From NCBI RefSeq assembly GCF_021869535.1, contig NW_026262712.1:62738100-62802099 (forward strand): a stretch of DNA of 64,000 nt. Direction: 5' to 3'. The DNA is from Mytilus californianus (Eukaryota > Mollusca > Bivalvia > Mytilida > Mytilidae). Shown piece after piece: positions 1 through 11,069 of the stretch (positions within the stretch are counted from its first letter, which is position 1; every line of letters begins with the position of its first letter). A program made the translations under genes and the position numbers. The notes beneath the pieces were generated by a model. That model searched no databases. It saw only the letters and a list, made by a program, of their open reading frames with translations, and was not told the origin of the DNA.

Positions 1-4
1 TTTT

Positions 5-3000
5 TGACTCAGGGGTAGGCATTTTTCTCTGTTTTTTGCCCCTGGGGCCTCATTATTCCAAATTTTTTCCCCTGTTTCTAGCAATGTGGAATATTTACTA
101 CATATTTAGGATAGAACACACTATTGTAAGTTTTATTGAGGTCTTTTTGTAATTCTAGCTTGTACTTTTTTATGCCGCGGTCACAAAAAAGCACATTTAG
201 GCGTTACGGCTTACTTTTGGGTTATCGACAGGAAAAAAACACCCCACTGAAAATATTTAGGAAGGATCAATGAGTTGCAATTACTGCGAAGAGTAAATAT
301 AAGCACTTCTAAACAATTTAAATTACAAATAGGCATATATTATGAATTTATTTTGAATTCAGGGCTTTAAGTAAACCAAGCATACTGTAAACTGTGAATT
401 TATGCTGAGTCATCATAGTTAAGGCCCAGGATTTTCTCAATCTTCATGAAATATTTATAAAACTTTATATTTGAGTTAAATTCTTTAAAATCTCTGAGAT
501 AAACCAGATTTTGTGAAATTCTGTATGTTCTATTTTTTAACCCTATATAGGTTGCAATTCTGTAAATACAGACAATGCAATTTCCCATAGGAACTCCCTT
601 TGCGGCTAAAACTGTGACACTTTTACTATGAAGTTTCGTGAAAAATGATATCCCAGAACGGAAAGTTTATATGCACTACTATTTTATTCAAAGGTCAAAA
701 TATAGGGCTGTGCGGCATATTTTCAACATTTATATGCCCTGAACTTCTAAGAGTTTAAACTTATACTAAAATTCTATACTACCCTTACCTCCATTTTTGG
801 ACCTCTTAAGAATTAAAATTTAGCCGCTACCATGTTTTTCTATACTGGTTACATTCCCAAGTGATGTCTCCATGAGATGAAACACAGAGATCATCAATTG
901 GAACCAGTACGTTAACAAATTAACATACCTATGAATATTAAAAATATCTCCCCAAAAGAGGCGTGGTTTGAGAAACAGCTGTATTTACAAAGTGCAACCT
1001 ATACAAACATTTATTCAAAAAGAAAACTCTCTAAAAACTCTTTTTCTCACAGCAATACTTATTTATCAGAATTATAGCCTTAAAGAAATCACTGCATATA
1101 CTCTAAGTTTCCTTTTACAGTACATTTTATACCCCTACCCCTGTTTCAATTTTTTAAAGATTTTGAAAACAAGACTCTAATTATTGCCAGCTTACCCTAT
1201 GTGCATGTTTTCTGACATGAACTGTCTAAAACCTGTGTGAAACTATTCTGATAACAAATCGAACGCATTTTAGAATACTATAAATGTATTGTTTAGTGGT
1301 TAAGCATTCCAACATTCAAGATTGTACAAAGTATCCAATCCTGCCTGTGTCTCCTGTCCACATCTTACTGTATGCCTATTTGTCAATGAAAGTTCACAAT
1401 TTCTGCCTCAAATGGTCAGTTTAGAATTCTTGTCACAACAGTATCATCCCTAACCATATATCTAACATAAGTTAGTTAATATATGAACTAGAAGTGTTTA
1501 AACAAAGCCATATTTGCAAAAGTTGTATTTATGAAGATATCAGTCTGGTGCATAAATTCACTAAAAGTTTGATTGAAATGACTGCTAACATCTGATTTTT
1601 GCATAACTTGCTAGCACAGTTATTGTTTACTTTACAAAAGACCTTTAAAATAAAAAAAAATCATAGCATTTTCAAGTTAAATTATCTGTTTTATGACTCA
1701 GGGGTAGGCATTTTTCTCTGTTTTTTGCCCCTGGGGCCTCATAATTCCAAATTTTTTCCCTGTTTCTAGCAATGTGGAATATTTACTACATATTTAGGAT
1801 AGAACACACTATTGAAAGTTTTATTGAGGTCTTTTTGTAATTCTAGCTTGTACTTTTTTATGCCGCGGTCACAAAAAAGCACATTTAGGCGTTACGGCTT
1901 ACTTTTGGGTTATCGACAGGAAAAAAACACCCCACTAAAATTATTAAGGAAGGATCAATGAGTTGCAATTACTGCGAAGAGTAAATATAAGCACTTCTAA
2001 ACAATTTAAATTACAAATAGGCATATATTATGAATTTATTTTGAATTCAGGGCTTTAAGTAAACCGAGCATACTGTAAACTGTGAATTTATGCTGAGTCA
2101 TCATAGTTAAGGCCCAGGATTTTCTCAATCTTCATGAAATATTTATAAAACTTCATATTTGAGTTAAATTCTTTAAAATCTCTGAGATAAACCAGATTTT
2201 GTGAAATTCTGTATGTTCTATTTTTTAACCCTATATACAAACATTTATTCAAAAAGAAAACTCTCTAAAAACTCTTTTTCTCACAGCAATACTTATTTAT
2301 CAGAATTATAGCCTTAAAGAAATCACTGCATATACTCTAATTTTCCTTTTACAGTACATTTTATACCCCTACCCCTGTTTCAATTTTTTAAAGATTTTGA
2401 AAACAAGACTCTAATTATTGCCAGCTTACCCTGTGTGCATGTTTTCTGACATGAACTGTCTAAAACCTGTGTGAAACTATTCTGATAACAAATCGAAAGC
2501 ATTTTAGAATACTATAAATGTATTGTTTAGTGGTTAAGCATTCCAACATTCAAGATTGTACAAAGTATCCAATCCTGCCTGTGTCTCCTGTCCACATCTT
2601 ACTGTATGCCTATTTGTCAATGAAAGTTCACAATTTCTGCCTCAAATGGTCAGTTTAGAATTCCTGTCACAACAGTATCATCCCTAACCATATATCTAAC
2701 ATAAGTTAGTTAATATATGAACTAGAAGTGTTTAAACAAAGCCATATTTGCAAAAGTTGTATTTATGAAGATATCAGTCTGGTGCATAAATTCACTAAAA
2801 GTTTGATTGAAATGACTGCTAACATCTGATGTTTGCATAACTTGCTAGCACAGTTATTGTTTACTTTACAAAAGACCTTTAAAATAAAAAAAATCATAGC
2901 ATTTTCAAGTTAAATTATCTGTTTTATGACTCAGGGGTAGGCATTTTGCTCTGTTTTTTGCCCCTGGGGCCTCATAATTCCAAATTTTTTCCCTGTTTCT

Positions 3001-3922
3001 AGCAATGTGGAATATTTACTACATATTTAGGATAGAACACACTATTGTAAGTTTTATTGAGGTCTTTTTGTAATTCTAGCTTGTACTTTTTTATGCCGCG
3101 GTCACAAAAAAGCACATTTAGGCGTTACGGCTTACTTTTGGGTTATCGACAGGAAAAAAACACCCCACTTAAAATATTTAGGAAGGATCAATGAGTTGCA
3201 ATTACTGCGAAGAGTAAATATAAGCACTTCTAAACAATTTAAATTACAAATAAGCATATATTATGAATTTATTTTGAATTCAGGGCTTTAAGTAAACCGA
3301 GCATACTGTAAATTGTGAATTTATGCTGAGTCATCATAGTTAAGGCCCAGGATTTTCTCAATCTTCATGAAATATTTATAAAACTTCATATTTGAGTTAA
3401 ATTCTTTAAAATCTCTGAGATAAACCAGATTTTGTGAAATTCTGTATGTTCTATTTTTTAACCCTATATAGGTTGCAATTCTGTAAATACAGACAATGCA
3501 ATTTCCCATAGGAACTCCCTTTGCGGCTAAAACTGTGACACTTTTACTATGAAGTTTCGTGAAAAATGATATCCCAGAACGGAAAGTTTATATGCACTAC
3601 TATTTTATTCAAAGGTCAAAATATAGGGCTGTGCGGCATATTTTCAACATTTATATGCCCTGAACTTCTAAGAGTTTAAACTTATACTAAAATTCTATAC
3701 TACCCTTACCTCCATTTTTGGACCTCCTAAGAATTAAAATTTAGCCGCTACCATGTTTTTCTATACTGGTTACATTCCCAAGTGATGTCTCTATGAGATG
3801 AAACACAGAGATCATCAATCAATTGGAAACAGTACGTTAACAAATTAAAATACCTATGAATATTAAATATCTCCCCAAAAGAGGCGTGGTTTGAGAAACA
3901 GCTGTATTTACAAAGTGCAACC
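5..3922. repeat. Large-unit tandem repeat, three units
   Basis: Three head-to-tail units begin with the word tgactcaggggtaggc at 5, 1694 and 2927. Unit 1 is 1689 bp. Unit 2 is 1233 bp and lacks about 456 bp, with its junction at the short word cctata that sits at both ends of the missing piece in unit 1. Unit 3 is cut short at 3922, where it stops matching unit 1 after caaagtgcaacc. The units differ by scattered single-base changes, so the array looks young. Short open frames inside recur because the DNA is duplicated and are not supported as genes. No function seen. Confidence 0.9.
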
Positions 3923-4467
3923 ATTAATAGTAGACGTGATGTCATGATACCAGAATGAAATTGACTCACCCGGGTTTAACGACGTGACGGCGTTAAACAA
4001 ATCACAACGTCACTAGTTTACCCGAGTTGCGTTAAAAAAGAGATATGGGGTATGCATCAAAAAGACAGCAACCCGAAGACCAAATATTCGAACAACATAT
4101 AAAGGTTTAAGTTTTATGATTTGATAACTATAATAACTTACACATGTTACATACATTAAGGCGACAGTAGTTTATCTTGAGCTTTTGATTTTTCCGTTTT
4201 GAATTTTGCTTTGAGTTCGGTATTTTTGTTATTTTACTTTTTACCGTTGTTCAAATCTCGCATATTGATGTATTGTTGTAGACATACGATTATAAAGTTG
4301 TCTGCAGAAAATTTCCCTTGGTTAGACAAATCACTTTATAACAAAATTATCCGATACGATATACATTTTTTTTTTTTATATTATGGGCGTTTCATTAGAA
4401 CAGCGAATTCAGAGATAAATTATGCTTTTATTTTTGTTTTATTTTTGTTTTTTTCATATTTTTGCAG
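3923..4467. other. Non-coding stretch with a hairpin
   Basis: This holds an imperfect inverted repeat at 3968-4027 (arms starting acccgggtttaacg and ending tttacccgagt). The rest is AT-rich sequence, ending in the pyrimidine tract and AG acceptor of the first visible transporter exon. I looked for the missing 5' transporter exon here (a Gly-Gly-Trp-Gly-Trp motif is expected) and did not find it. Confidence 0.5.
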
Positions 4468-4611
4468 CGGCCACAGCAAGTTTTTGTGTGTTTGCATCCT
4501 CGTTGAGAGGATTTGGTGTTTTCTTTAATGGTTTTGTTGACAAGTTCGATTCCAGTTCATCTTTAACCTCATCTATAACTGGTATTCTGCATGCAACATA
4601 CAGTATTTCTA
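4468..4611 (+). CDS. Transporter exon a (first visible)
   Basis: 144 bp between acceptor tttttgcag and donor gtaagt. It encodes part of helix 1 and the following loop (motif LRGFGVFFNGFVDKF) into helix 2. It starts with the last two bases of a codon, so at least one coding exon must precede it. The motif matches the SFGVFF-type segment of SLC16 proteins. Confidence 0.8.
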
Positions 4612-7600
4612 GTAAGTATTTAAAATTCAAAATCAAAATCGTCATAATGGTATTTAGTCTCAATTTACAAGTAGAGATATATGAATATGTAATTTATTGT
4701 CGGTATACAGATTTGACTGTTCTAGATACTTACAGATTTTAAATAAACTCTGTCTCCAGAATTTTACTTCTGTTATCAGATTAGATGCATTTTTGTGAAA
4801 TATCTGTGTTTAACTTATGTTTTTATTGTTTCTTCTTCTTTTGTCCTTTCGTTTTGTTTATTTGTTTATGGTGTCATATTGCACAAAACTATAGTGTGTT
4901 GTGTCGCATTGAACAAGTAGCTGGTTTACAATACACAAATAAGTATTTCCATCAATATATGTGCAATGTATGTGTAAATGATAATCAAATTTTATGTATA
5001 TGGGAGTAGGAGTATACTCATTTATGTGAAATTGGTTCTTTCAAACCATCCTTCATTTTTATCTGTATGCATTATTTCAAATAAAAAAATAGGTAATTAT
5101 ACACCAAAATCAAATTATACACTTTGTCCAAAGGAACAGAAAATGGACCTTTTCCATAAACATGTTAGAAAAACTTGAATATTACTGTTACAAGCATTTT
5201 TAAGACGTTTTTGTGGTTAGATGTTTACACATGAACAAGTGATTAGAAAACGATATCAGTAAACCATGAGGTCTACGTGTTTTCAAAATATGGATGAGCT
5301 AGGAAATTAACAGAAATTATACACTTTGTCCAAAGGAACAGAAAATGGACCTTTTCAATGGACCTTCTCATTAAAAATGTTAGAAAAACTTGAATATTAC
5401 TGTTACAAGCATTTTTAGGCCGTTTTTGTGGTTAGATGTTTACACATGAACAAGTGATTAGAAAATGATATCAGTAAACCATGAGGTCTACGTGTTTTCA
5501 AAATATGGATGAGCTAGGAAATTAACAGAAATTATACACTTTGTCCAAAGGAACAGAAAATGGACCTTTTGCATGGACCTTCTCATTAAACATGTTAGAA
5601 AAACTTGAATATTACTGTTACAAGCATTTTTAAGACGTTTTTGTGGTTAGATGTTTACACATGAACAAGTGATTAGAAAATGATATCAGTAAACCATGAG
5701 GTCTACGTGTTTTTAAAATATGGATGAGCTAGGAAATTAACAGAAATTATACACTTTGTCCAAAGGAACAGAAAATGGACCTTTTCCATGGACCTTCTCA
5801 TTAAACATATTAGAAAAACTTGAATATTACTGTTACAAGCATTTTTAAGACGTTTTTGTGGTTAGATGTTTACACATGAACAAGTGATTAGAAAATGATA
5901 TCAGTAAACCATGAGGTCTACGTGTTTTCAAAATATGGATGAGCTAGGAAATTAACAGAAATCGAGATGAAACGAATATTGTATTGCTTTCTTAATGTTC
6001 TCTGACGGATACTACTTACAATTAATCTACTGAAGCAAGGATTCCTAGTCGTAAAGTCGAATTGATCACTTCGGAAGTTTTACTTGTGATTTCATGAGTT
6101 GGTTGGCTATTATGGAATATCTGTGTAGATAACAACGAATATGTTTCGATTATCGTAGCCAATCTTTCGTCCTGTTTCCTCAATGATGACATCGAGTGTG
6201 CTTTAACAAAATATTCGTTCTTACCATGAACAACACGACAGGTCCCACATTTTTAGAAAGAAGGAAATACCAATCCTTCGTAGGCACCTGATATCAACCT
6301 GGTAAATGGAAGTGTTGATCAGTCGTATGTTTTGTTTAGAATGTTGTTTGTATTTTCGTCTTTTGTTCTCTTTTTTTTTTCTTTTTTTTTCATACTTTAA
6401 ATAAGCTCAACATAGAAACCAAGAATAAAATTGTGTATGCCAGATGCGCGTTTCGTCTACAAAAACTCATCATTGACGCTCGAACCAAAAAGTCAACAAA
6501 AAAAAAAGATCAAATAAAGTAAGCAGTTGAAGATCATTGAAAACTTAAAATTTCAAAACTTTGAGTTTTAATGTTCGCCGTTGTATATCTTCCGCTTCTT
6601 ATTTTATAATAATTTAGACACAATTCTATTATTGCTTTTTATCTTACTTTTAATTATGCAGTAGAAACATTATTTAATTGATTGATTGTTATGAAATGCA
6701 GGATATATGGGGGTATACGTCAAACGACTTTATAACCAAATGAAATCAAACAGTCTTCAACAATAGACAGTTGTTAATACAATATGTCAACTTTTTAATC
6801 GTCAGGAGAGTACTAAAGTTGTGAATAAAAGTGTTGCCTTAACGTTCTGTAGAATAAATCAAATCGAACTGTTTTTATTTTCAAGTCAAGGTTGCTATAT
6901 TACGACCTAATGTTTATAACAAACAAGTAACTATATTTTCAGCCCTTCCAGTGCTTACAATTGGTCTTCGGTTTTTATCAACCAGACAGTGTTTAATGAT
7001 AGCTGGTGTTTTGTCCAGTGCGGCTTTTATTGGTGGGAGCTTTGCAACCAACACAACAACATTACTTTTTACAAATGGGTTTTTATCAGGTATACATGTA
7101 CTATATTGTAGGTTTTGTCAGTATTTTTAATAAAGTCAAGAATAGTGTAAGGAGAAAATGATAGGGGAACCGAACAAAACAATAGATCGGAGATCTACGG
7201 ACAAACCAGAGGATAAGAACAAAACTGGTACCATAATATTCAGTGTTTTGAAAAAAAAATATTTGCGTGCGAAAGGTTAATGCTCAGGAACCGAATTAAA
7301 AACAGGACAACAATAGTAGAAAAAAAAACCAACTAAGCAAAGCAACAACAAAAAATGTATAACCGATGTTTGCTTCCAGACAAAAGAAATATGAATTATC
7401 AGCATAATGAGCTATGTTCCCTCTGTTTAATAGTCGGGAGAACATCAACAATTAATATCAACAATATAAATCCAATGTAAAACACGCTTTACTTCGTGAG
7501 TCAAATGTAGACGAAAAACGCATCTGCCGTTCATTTTTACCAAACTATACCGTGGTATCTTCGATGAGTTTTCACAAACATCAGGAGTAACAGAATAGGT

Positions 7601-10600
7601 TTCAGACTACCACATGCAATGAACAGATCAAAAGAAAATTCCCAATTACTGTTTTCAATCTTGTTGTAATGGTTTATGATCTAAACAAAAACATATAAGG
7701 ATATTTTTTTTTAAATTGATTTTTTAGTAGCTTTATAAGAAAATCATGATTTGAACTCACTTTCTGTGTCAAATCATTTTAATCTTACAGGGAAACATAC
7801 TATCTTGCATTGTAAATTTAGTGAAGTATTGTAACAGCACTGGAATTTATTAATTTGTGAATAGTAATGCTGCTTCGTTCAACAGATATTTCTTTTAAAA
7901 ATAACAGACACCTACTAGAAAAATATGACACACACACATACACATTTATTCCCAACACAAATTCTAACAAAAAACAAACAAAACAGAAATAGCATAAAAG
8001 GAGGAAAGAAGAAAGGGTGGTATCGAAGAAAAGCTTCTTTTTTAACAAAAATAAAATCGGTCAATTAAAAAGAAAATGATTCAACTCAATATATTTCACG
8101 TACTGAACTGTTTTTTTTTTCTTTTTTGTTTTTACATATCGATTTATAATTTGTAGGTCTAGCGTTTTCATTTTTACATGGACCACTAGCTTATTTGATC
8201 GGCATCTACTTTATCAAACGACGAAATTTAGCCCAGGCAATAACTATATCCGGTGGTCAGCTAGGAGGTCTACTTTTCCCTCCACTTTATGGATATTTAA
8301 TCAGAGAGTATGGATTACAGGGTGGAATGCTTCTTACTGGAGGAATTCATCTAAATATAATTGCTTTGGCAATTCTGTTAAGGCCAAAAAGAATCAACAT
8401 TATGACGACAATTCAAGAGACACGAAACAGTCAGCATTTTAGAACATCAAATATAGCAGAAAGAAAACAGATGATTCTAAACGATGAAGATGAAATGATG
8501 GCTTCAAATGGAATGCTCAATGAAATGAAACGAAGTTTTAGTGAAAGTCTTTTAAAAAAAGTCGTAAAACACGAGCCAGTGGCAAATCATATACTGTGTA
8601 ATTCAGATCTGCATATGACCAAACATACCAGAGATCGAATAATAACTGAAAAATATGTCGATAGTTTGTCACGTTCCAACATACTTAGTATTGTAAGCAA
8701 TTCATTGCCAGTTTTGAGAGTTAGTAATAGATCGCAAATTCTGATAAAAAGGGAAGCGAAACAAAGTTGCTGTCAATTTGTAGATAAAAGTGTGATGGAA
8801 GCGCCATTCATGTGGATTTATGCGTTGGTTTATTGCTTCGGGAGAGTGCCTAATGCATACAACAGTATTTATATTGCGCCGCTTGCACACGAATCAGGCA
8901 TTAGCGATAGCAGAATTGCAGATCTTGTTTCGCTAATTAATGCATGCGATTTTATTGGAATGATTTTATGTGGTTTCGTAGCAGATAGAAAACTTTTGGA
9001 AAACTATGTCATTGTCATATTATATTTGTGTTTCACTGGTGTGTGTTTGTCTCTCTCATCATTATGTTCAGCATATTGGCATTTTATACTATTTTCTATT
9101 GCGACTGGTATTAGTGCTGGGGGAATATTTGCATTGACGCCAACAGTGGTGGCAGATTTTATGGGAATAGAAAATTTTAGATCTGCTATGGGTATTCTAG
9201 TTCTATTTCAAGGAGTAAGTTTGGCAGCTTCTGCACCATTCCTTGGTATGTTTATTTAGGATTAAATGTATTCATTTTCAAGATAAAACAAAACAATTGT
9301 TTGTCAGTTATATCATCGATCGTTAATTCAAATTTAAAAAAAAAAAATTCTTCCCAAATATATATCGTCATCGGGTTTCACTTGGACAATGTCACATTTA
9401 ATTATTTAAATACATTATTTTTTTATGTTATATAAGGAAATGAAATAGGTTCTTTATTCAGCACCCCTTTATTCTTTACTGATTTTTTACCTTTTTTTCT
9501 CTTCTTTATTAGTTTTTGTATATTTTTTTCTATTTTTTTTTTTTCTTTTTGTTAACCATACGTTCTACACTTTTTGCCCAGTATTCTGTTTTCTCATTTC
9601 TGTAAAACCTATTCAGACCATCATTGGATATGTATATATCAAATCGTTGACAAAAAGAAAAAACCTCACTTCAATTAAAAAAAAGGATTACCAATGCATT
9701 ATATGTTTAATGCAAAGGAAGAAAGATAAGAAGTTAGCAATATCCTTTAACTTTACGTTCCGCTATATAGACGATGTTCTCTCACAGTTGTGACAATGAG
9801 GGTCGGTGGAAAACAAAACGACAAAAGAGATGATTTCAGCTTCCCAATTGTGAACTTTCAATTTCTATGTAGCAACATTCCAGCAGCGCCAGCATACGGA
9901 GTATATATCTCCCAATTGATACGATATTCCCGGGCTTGTATTTCCTATCATGATTTCCTTGATAGAGGATTGCTGCTCACAAGGAAGCTATTAAACCAAG
10001 AGTTCCAAATGGTGAAGTTGAAATCATCCCTTCGTAAATTTTACGGACGCCATCACGAGTTGGTTGACCGTTATGGAATAACCGTTTCACAGATGATATC
10101 GGATATGTTCCTTACGTCGTAACTACAATACCCTACCCTTTTTACGAATATGACCTACCGAATTAGACTATTTACCGGACTTGTAATAACATAAGCAACA
10201 CGACGGGTGCCACATGTGGAGCAGGATCTGCTTACCCTTCCGGAGCACCTGAGATCACTCCCAGTGTTTGGTGGGGTTCGTGTTGCCTAGTTTTTAGTGT
10301 TCTATGTAGTGTCATCTTTACTATTATTTGTCTGTTTGTCTTTTTATTTTTGGCCATTGCGTTGTCAGTTTGTTTTCGATCTATGAGTTTGACTGTCCCT
10401 CTGGTATCTTTCGTCCCTCTTTCAGATACTTATGTAGAGTATGAGTTACAATGTATGTCTTGATTAGAGAACCGGACATTGTTTGATGTTGTTGACAAAT
10501 CCAGTTGCATCTTATAACTGTTTGTTGTTTTTTTTTTGCAGGATATTTAAAAGATAGGAGTGGAACATACGTTACATCATTCTATTTTTTGGGTGGATGT

Positions 10601-10678
10601 GATATACTTTCTGCCTTTATTTTTACTCTTGGTCTTGTATACATTAGGAAACTCAAAAAGAAAAGTGTTAGTGAATAA
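4468..10678 (+). CDS. SLC16/monocarboxylate transporter-like gene, 5' incomplete
   Basis: Four exons (4468-4611, 6943-7089, 8157-9245, 10542-10678) splice into one open frame of about 504 residues ending at TAA 10676-10678. All introns are phase 1 with GT/AG ends. The protein is a 12-helix major-facilitator carrier of the plasma membrane; SLC16 members move monocarboxylates or related small molecules, but the substrate here cannot be told. Visible family marks are GFGVFFNGFVDKF after helix 1, GPLAYLIGIYFIKRRNLA with following SGG near helices 4-5, a long hydrophilic loop (about residues 172-308, rich in charged residues), and a second hydrophobic half from PFMWIYALVYC through the VADFMG segment. 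The N-terminal exon that normally carries the conserved Gly-Trp motif is not in the window, or is too diverged to see. Intron DNA is full of repeats. A duplicated last exon lies downstream. Confidence 0.85.
5115..5962. repeat. Tandem array, about 215-bp unit, four copies
   Basis: The word ttatacactttgtcc recurs at 5115, 5317, 5532 and 5747, so the spacings are 202, 215 and 215 bp. The first unit lacks the short atggaccttctc segment of the others. Copies are nearly identical. The array lies wholly inside a transporter intron. Confidence 0.9.
6055..6410 (+). mobile_element. Decayed 3' end of a Penelope-like retroelement
   Basis: Without an open frame, the stretch still reads like the end of the reverse transcriptase plus 3' tail seen better at 9640-10440: the words gaagttttacttgtg, gagttggttggc and tatggaatatctgtg, then caacacgacaggtcccacat, then an element-tail word (gcacctgatatcaac). 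Heavily mutated. Assignment rests on comparison with the other copies in this window. Confidence 0.5.
6435..6490. repeat. Dispersed repeat fragment (tgcgcgtttcgtctac type)
   Basis: Contains gcgcgtttcgtctac and actcatcattgacgc. Related words occur at 28915-28970 in the same orientation, and loosely in reverse at 7490-7560. I recall this as a common mussel repeat; the host element is not known to me. Confidence 0.5.
6943..7089 (+). CDS. Transporter exon b
   Basis: 147 bp between acceptor atattttcag and donor gtatac. It encodes helices 2-3 (LPVLTIGLRFLSTRQCLMIA and the following small-residue stretch). Phase 1 at both ends. The last codon completes as Gly with the next exon. Confidence 0.85.
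7090..8156 (+). other. Transporter intron, no gene seen
   Basis: A 1.07-kb phase-1 intron, A/T rich, with several homopolymer runs and a fragment at 7490-7560 resembling, in reverse, the dispersed repeat of 6435-6490. The region encodes nothing convincing on either strand. Confidence 0.6.
8157..9245 (+). CDS. Transporter exon c (main exon)
   Basis: 1089 bp between acceptor atttgtag and donor gtatgt. It encodes about residues 97-459: helices 4-6 with GPLAYLIGIYFIKRRNLA and GQLGGLLFPPLYGYLI, a roughly 135-residue polar loop with little predicted fold, then helices 7-11 including NACDFIGMILCGFVADRK. The polar loop is longer than in many mammalian SLC16 proteins. No stops or frameshifts. Confidence 0.88.
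9246..10541 (+). other. Transporter last intron with retroelement insertion
   Basis: A phase-1 intron with donor gtatgt and acceptor ttttttttgcag. Its 5' part (about 9475-9720) resembles 12480-12740 upstream of the second terminal exon, and the retroelement fossil at 9640-10440 separates it from the exon. Confidence 0.7.
9640..10440 (+). mobile_element. Penelope-like reverse transcriptase fossil, 5' truncated
   Basis: Contains the catalytic motif in FNFTFRYIDDVLS (YIDD at 9764-9775), followed within a few codons by a stop. The frame then picks up again further along the protein as the conserved C-terminal block (DDFSFPIVNF, IPAAPAYGVYISQLIRYSRA, SSLRKFYGRHHELVDRYG; 9810-10122), so the middle has been lost. 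A 3' tail follows (10200-10440) with the words ggtggggttcgtgttgc and ctctggtatctttcgtccc, also seen at 58370-58550 (reverse) and 60600-60822. The LYTT/GIPMG-type relatives in this window suggest a Penelope-like clade; the clade is less certain than the RT call. Dead copy. Confidence 0.75.
10542..10678 (+). CDS. Transporter terminal exon, copy 1
   Basis: 137 bp after acceptor ttttttttgcag. It encodes GYLKDRSGTYVTSFYFLGGC and on to the stop: the extracellular turn, helix 12 and a short Lys-rich cytosolic tail. It is the same length as the second terminal exon at 13095, and the two proteins differ at only about ten positions. AATAAA words follow at 10818 and 10890. Confidence 0.85.
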
Positions 10679-10817
10679 ACTTTGAAATTTTTTTTTGTAC
10701 AAAAGCAATGTCGAACAACGTATGGCATCAGTGAATTGTTACGATTTTTTACAATCGCAAACAGATGAGATCGGAAATTGATTTTCATTGCAAAATAGTA
10801 TAGTCATTTGAATTATG

Positions 10818-10895
10818 AATAAAGATACAGTAATAACGTTCATGAAAAAATTAAGATCTATGATACAAGATTTCGGGCGGGAGTTTTCAAATAAA
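10818..10895 (+). promoter_or_regulatory. Candidate poly(A) signals for terminal exon copy 1
   Basis: AATAAA at 10818-10823 and 10890-10895, 140-217 bp after the stop. The second lies in a block (ttcgggcgg..aataaaatga) that is also duplicated after the second terminal exon. Confidence 0.45.
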
Positions 10896-10956
10896 ATGAA
10901 ACAAGCACTGTAACACAATTTACCTCCAATGTTTTGTTAGACACAATAATCATATA

Positions 10957-11069
10957 TAAAGATAAGAAGATGTGGTATGATTGCCAATGAGATAACTATT
11001 CACCAAAGTTCAAATGAAGTGAATGTGAGCAATTATAGGCAACCGTACGGTCTTCAAAAGTAACAATAT
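10957..11069 (+). repeat. Interspersed repeat copy (gatgtggtatga family)
   Basis: Truncated copy of the family best seen at 19838-20011. It interrupts the duplicated terminal-exon 3' region: the matching place after the second exon (about 13366) has no insertion, so this is a filled site against an empty one. Confidence 0.7.

Larger units (their letters stand above)
4612..6942 (+). other. Transporter intron, repeat-rich
   Basis: A 2.3-kb phase-1 intron from gtaagt to ttttcag. It carries a four-copy tandem array (5115-5962), a fragment related to Penelope-like element 3' ends (about 6055-6410) and a short dispersed repeat (6435-6490). The rest shows no gene. Confidence 0.7.

Noticed and set aside
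400-588. 62-codon minus-strand frame, repeated at 3321-3509
   Set aside because: Its conservation only reflects the tandem DNA duplication; unit 2 lacks its start.
4199-4742. Phe/Leu-rich frames overlapping the first transporter exon
   Set aside because: They read through the intron boundaries; only the part between the acceptor at 4467 and the donor at 4612 matches the transporter family.
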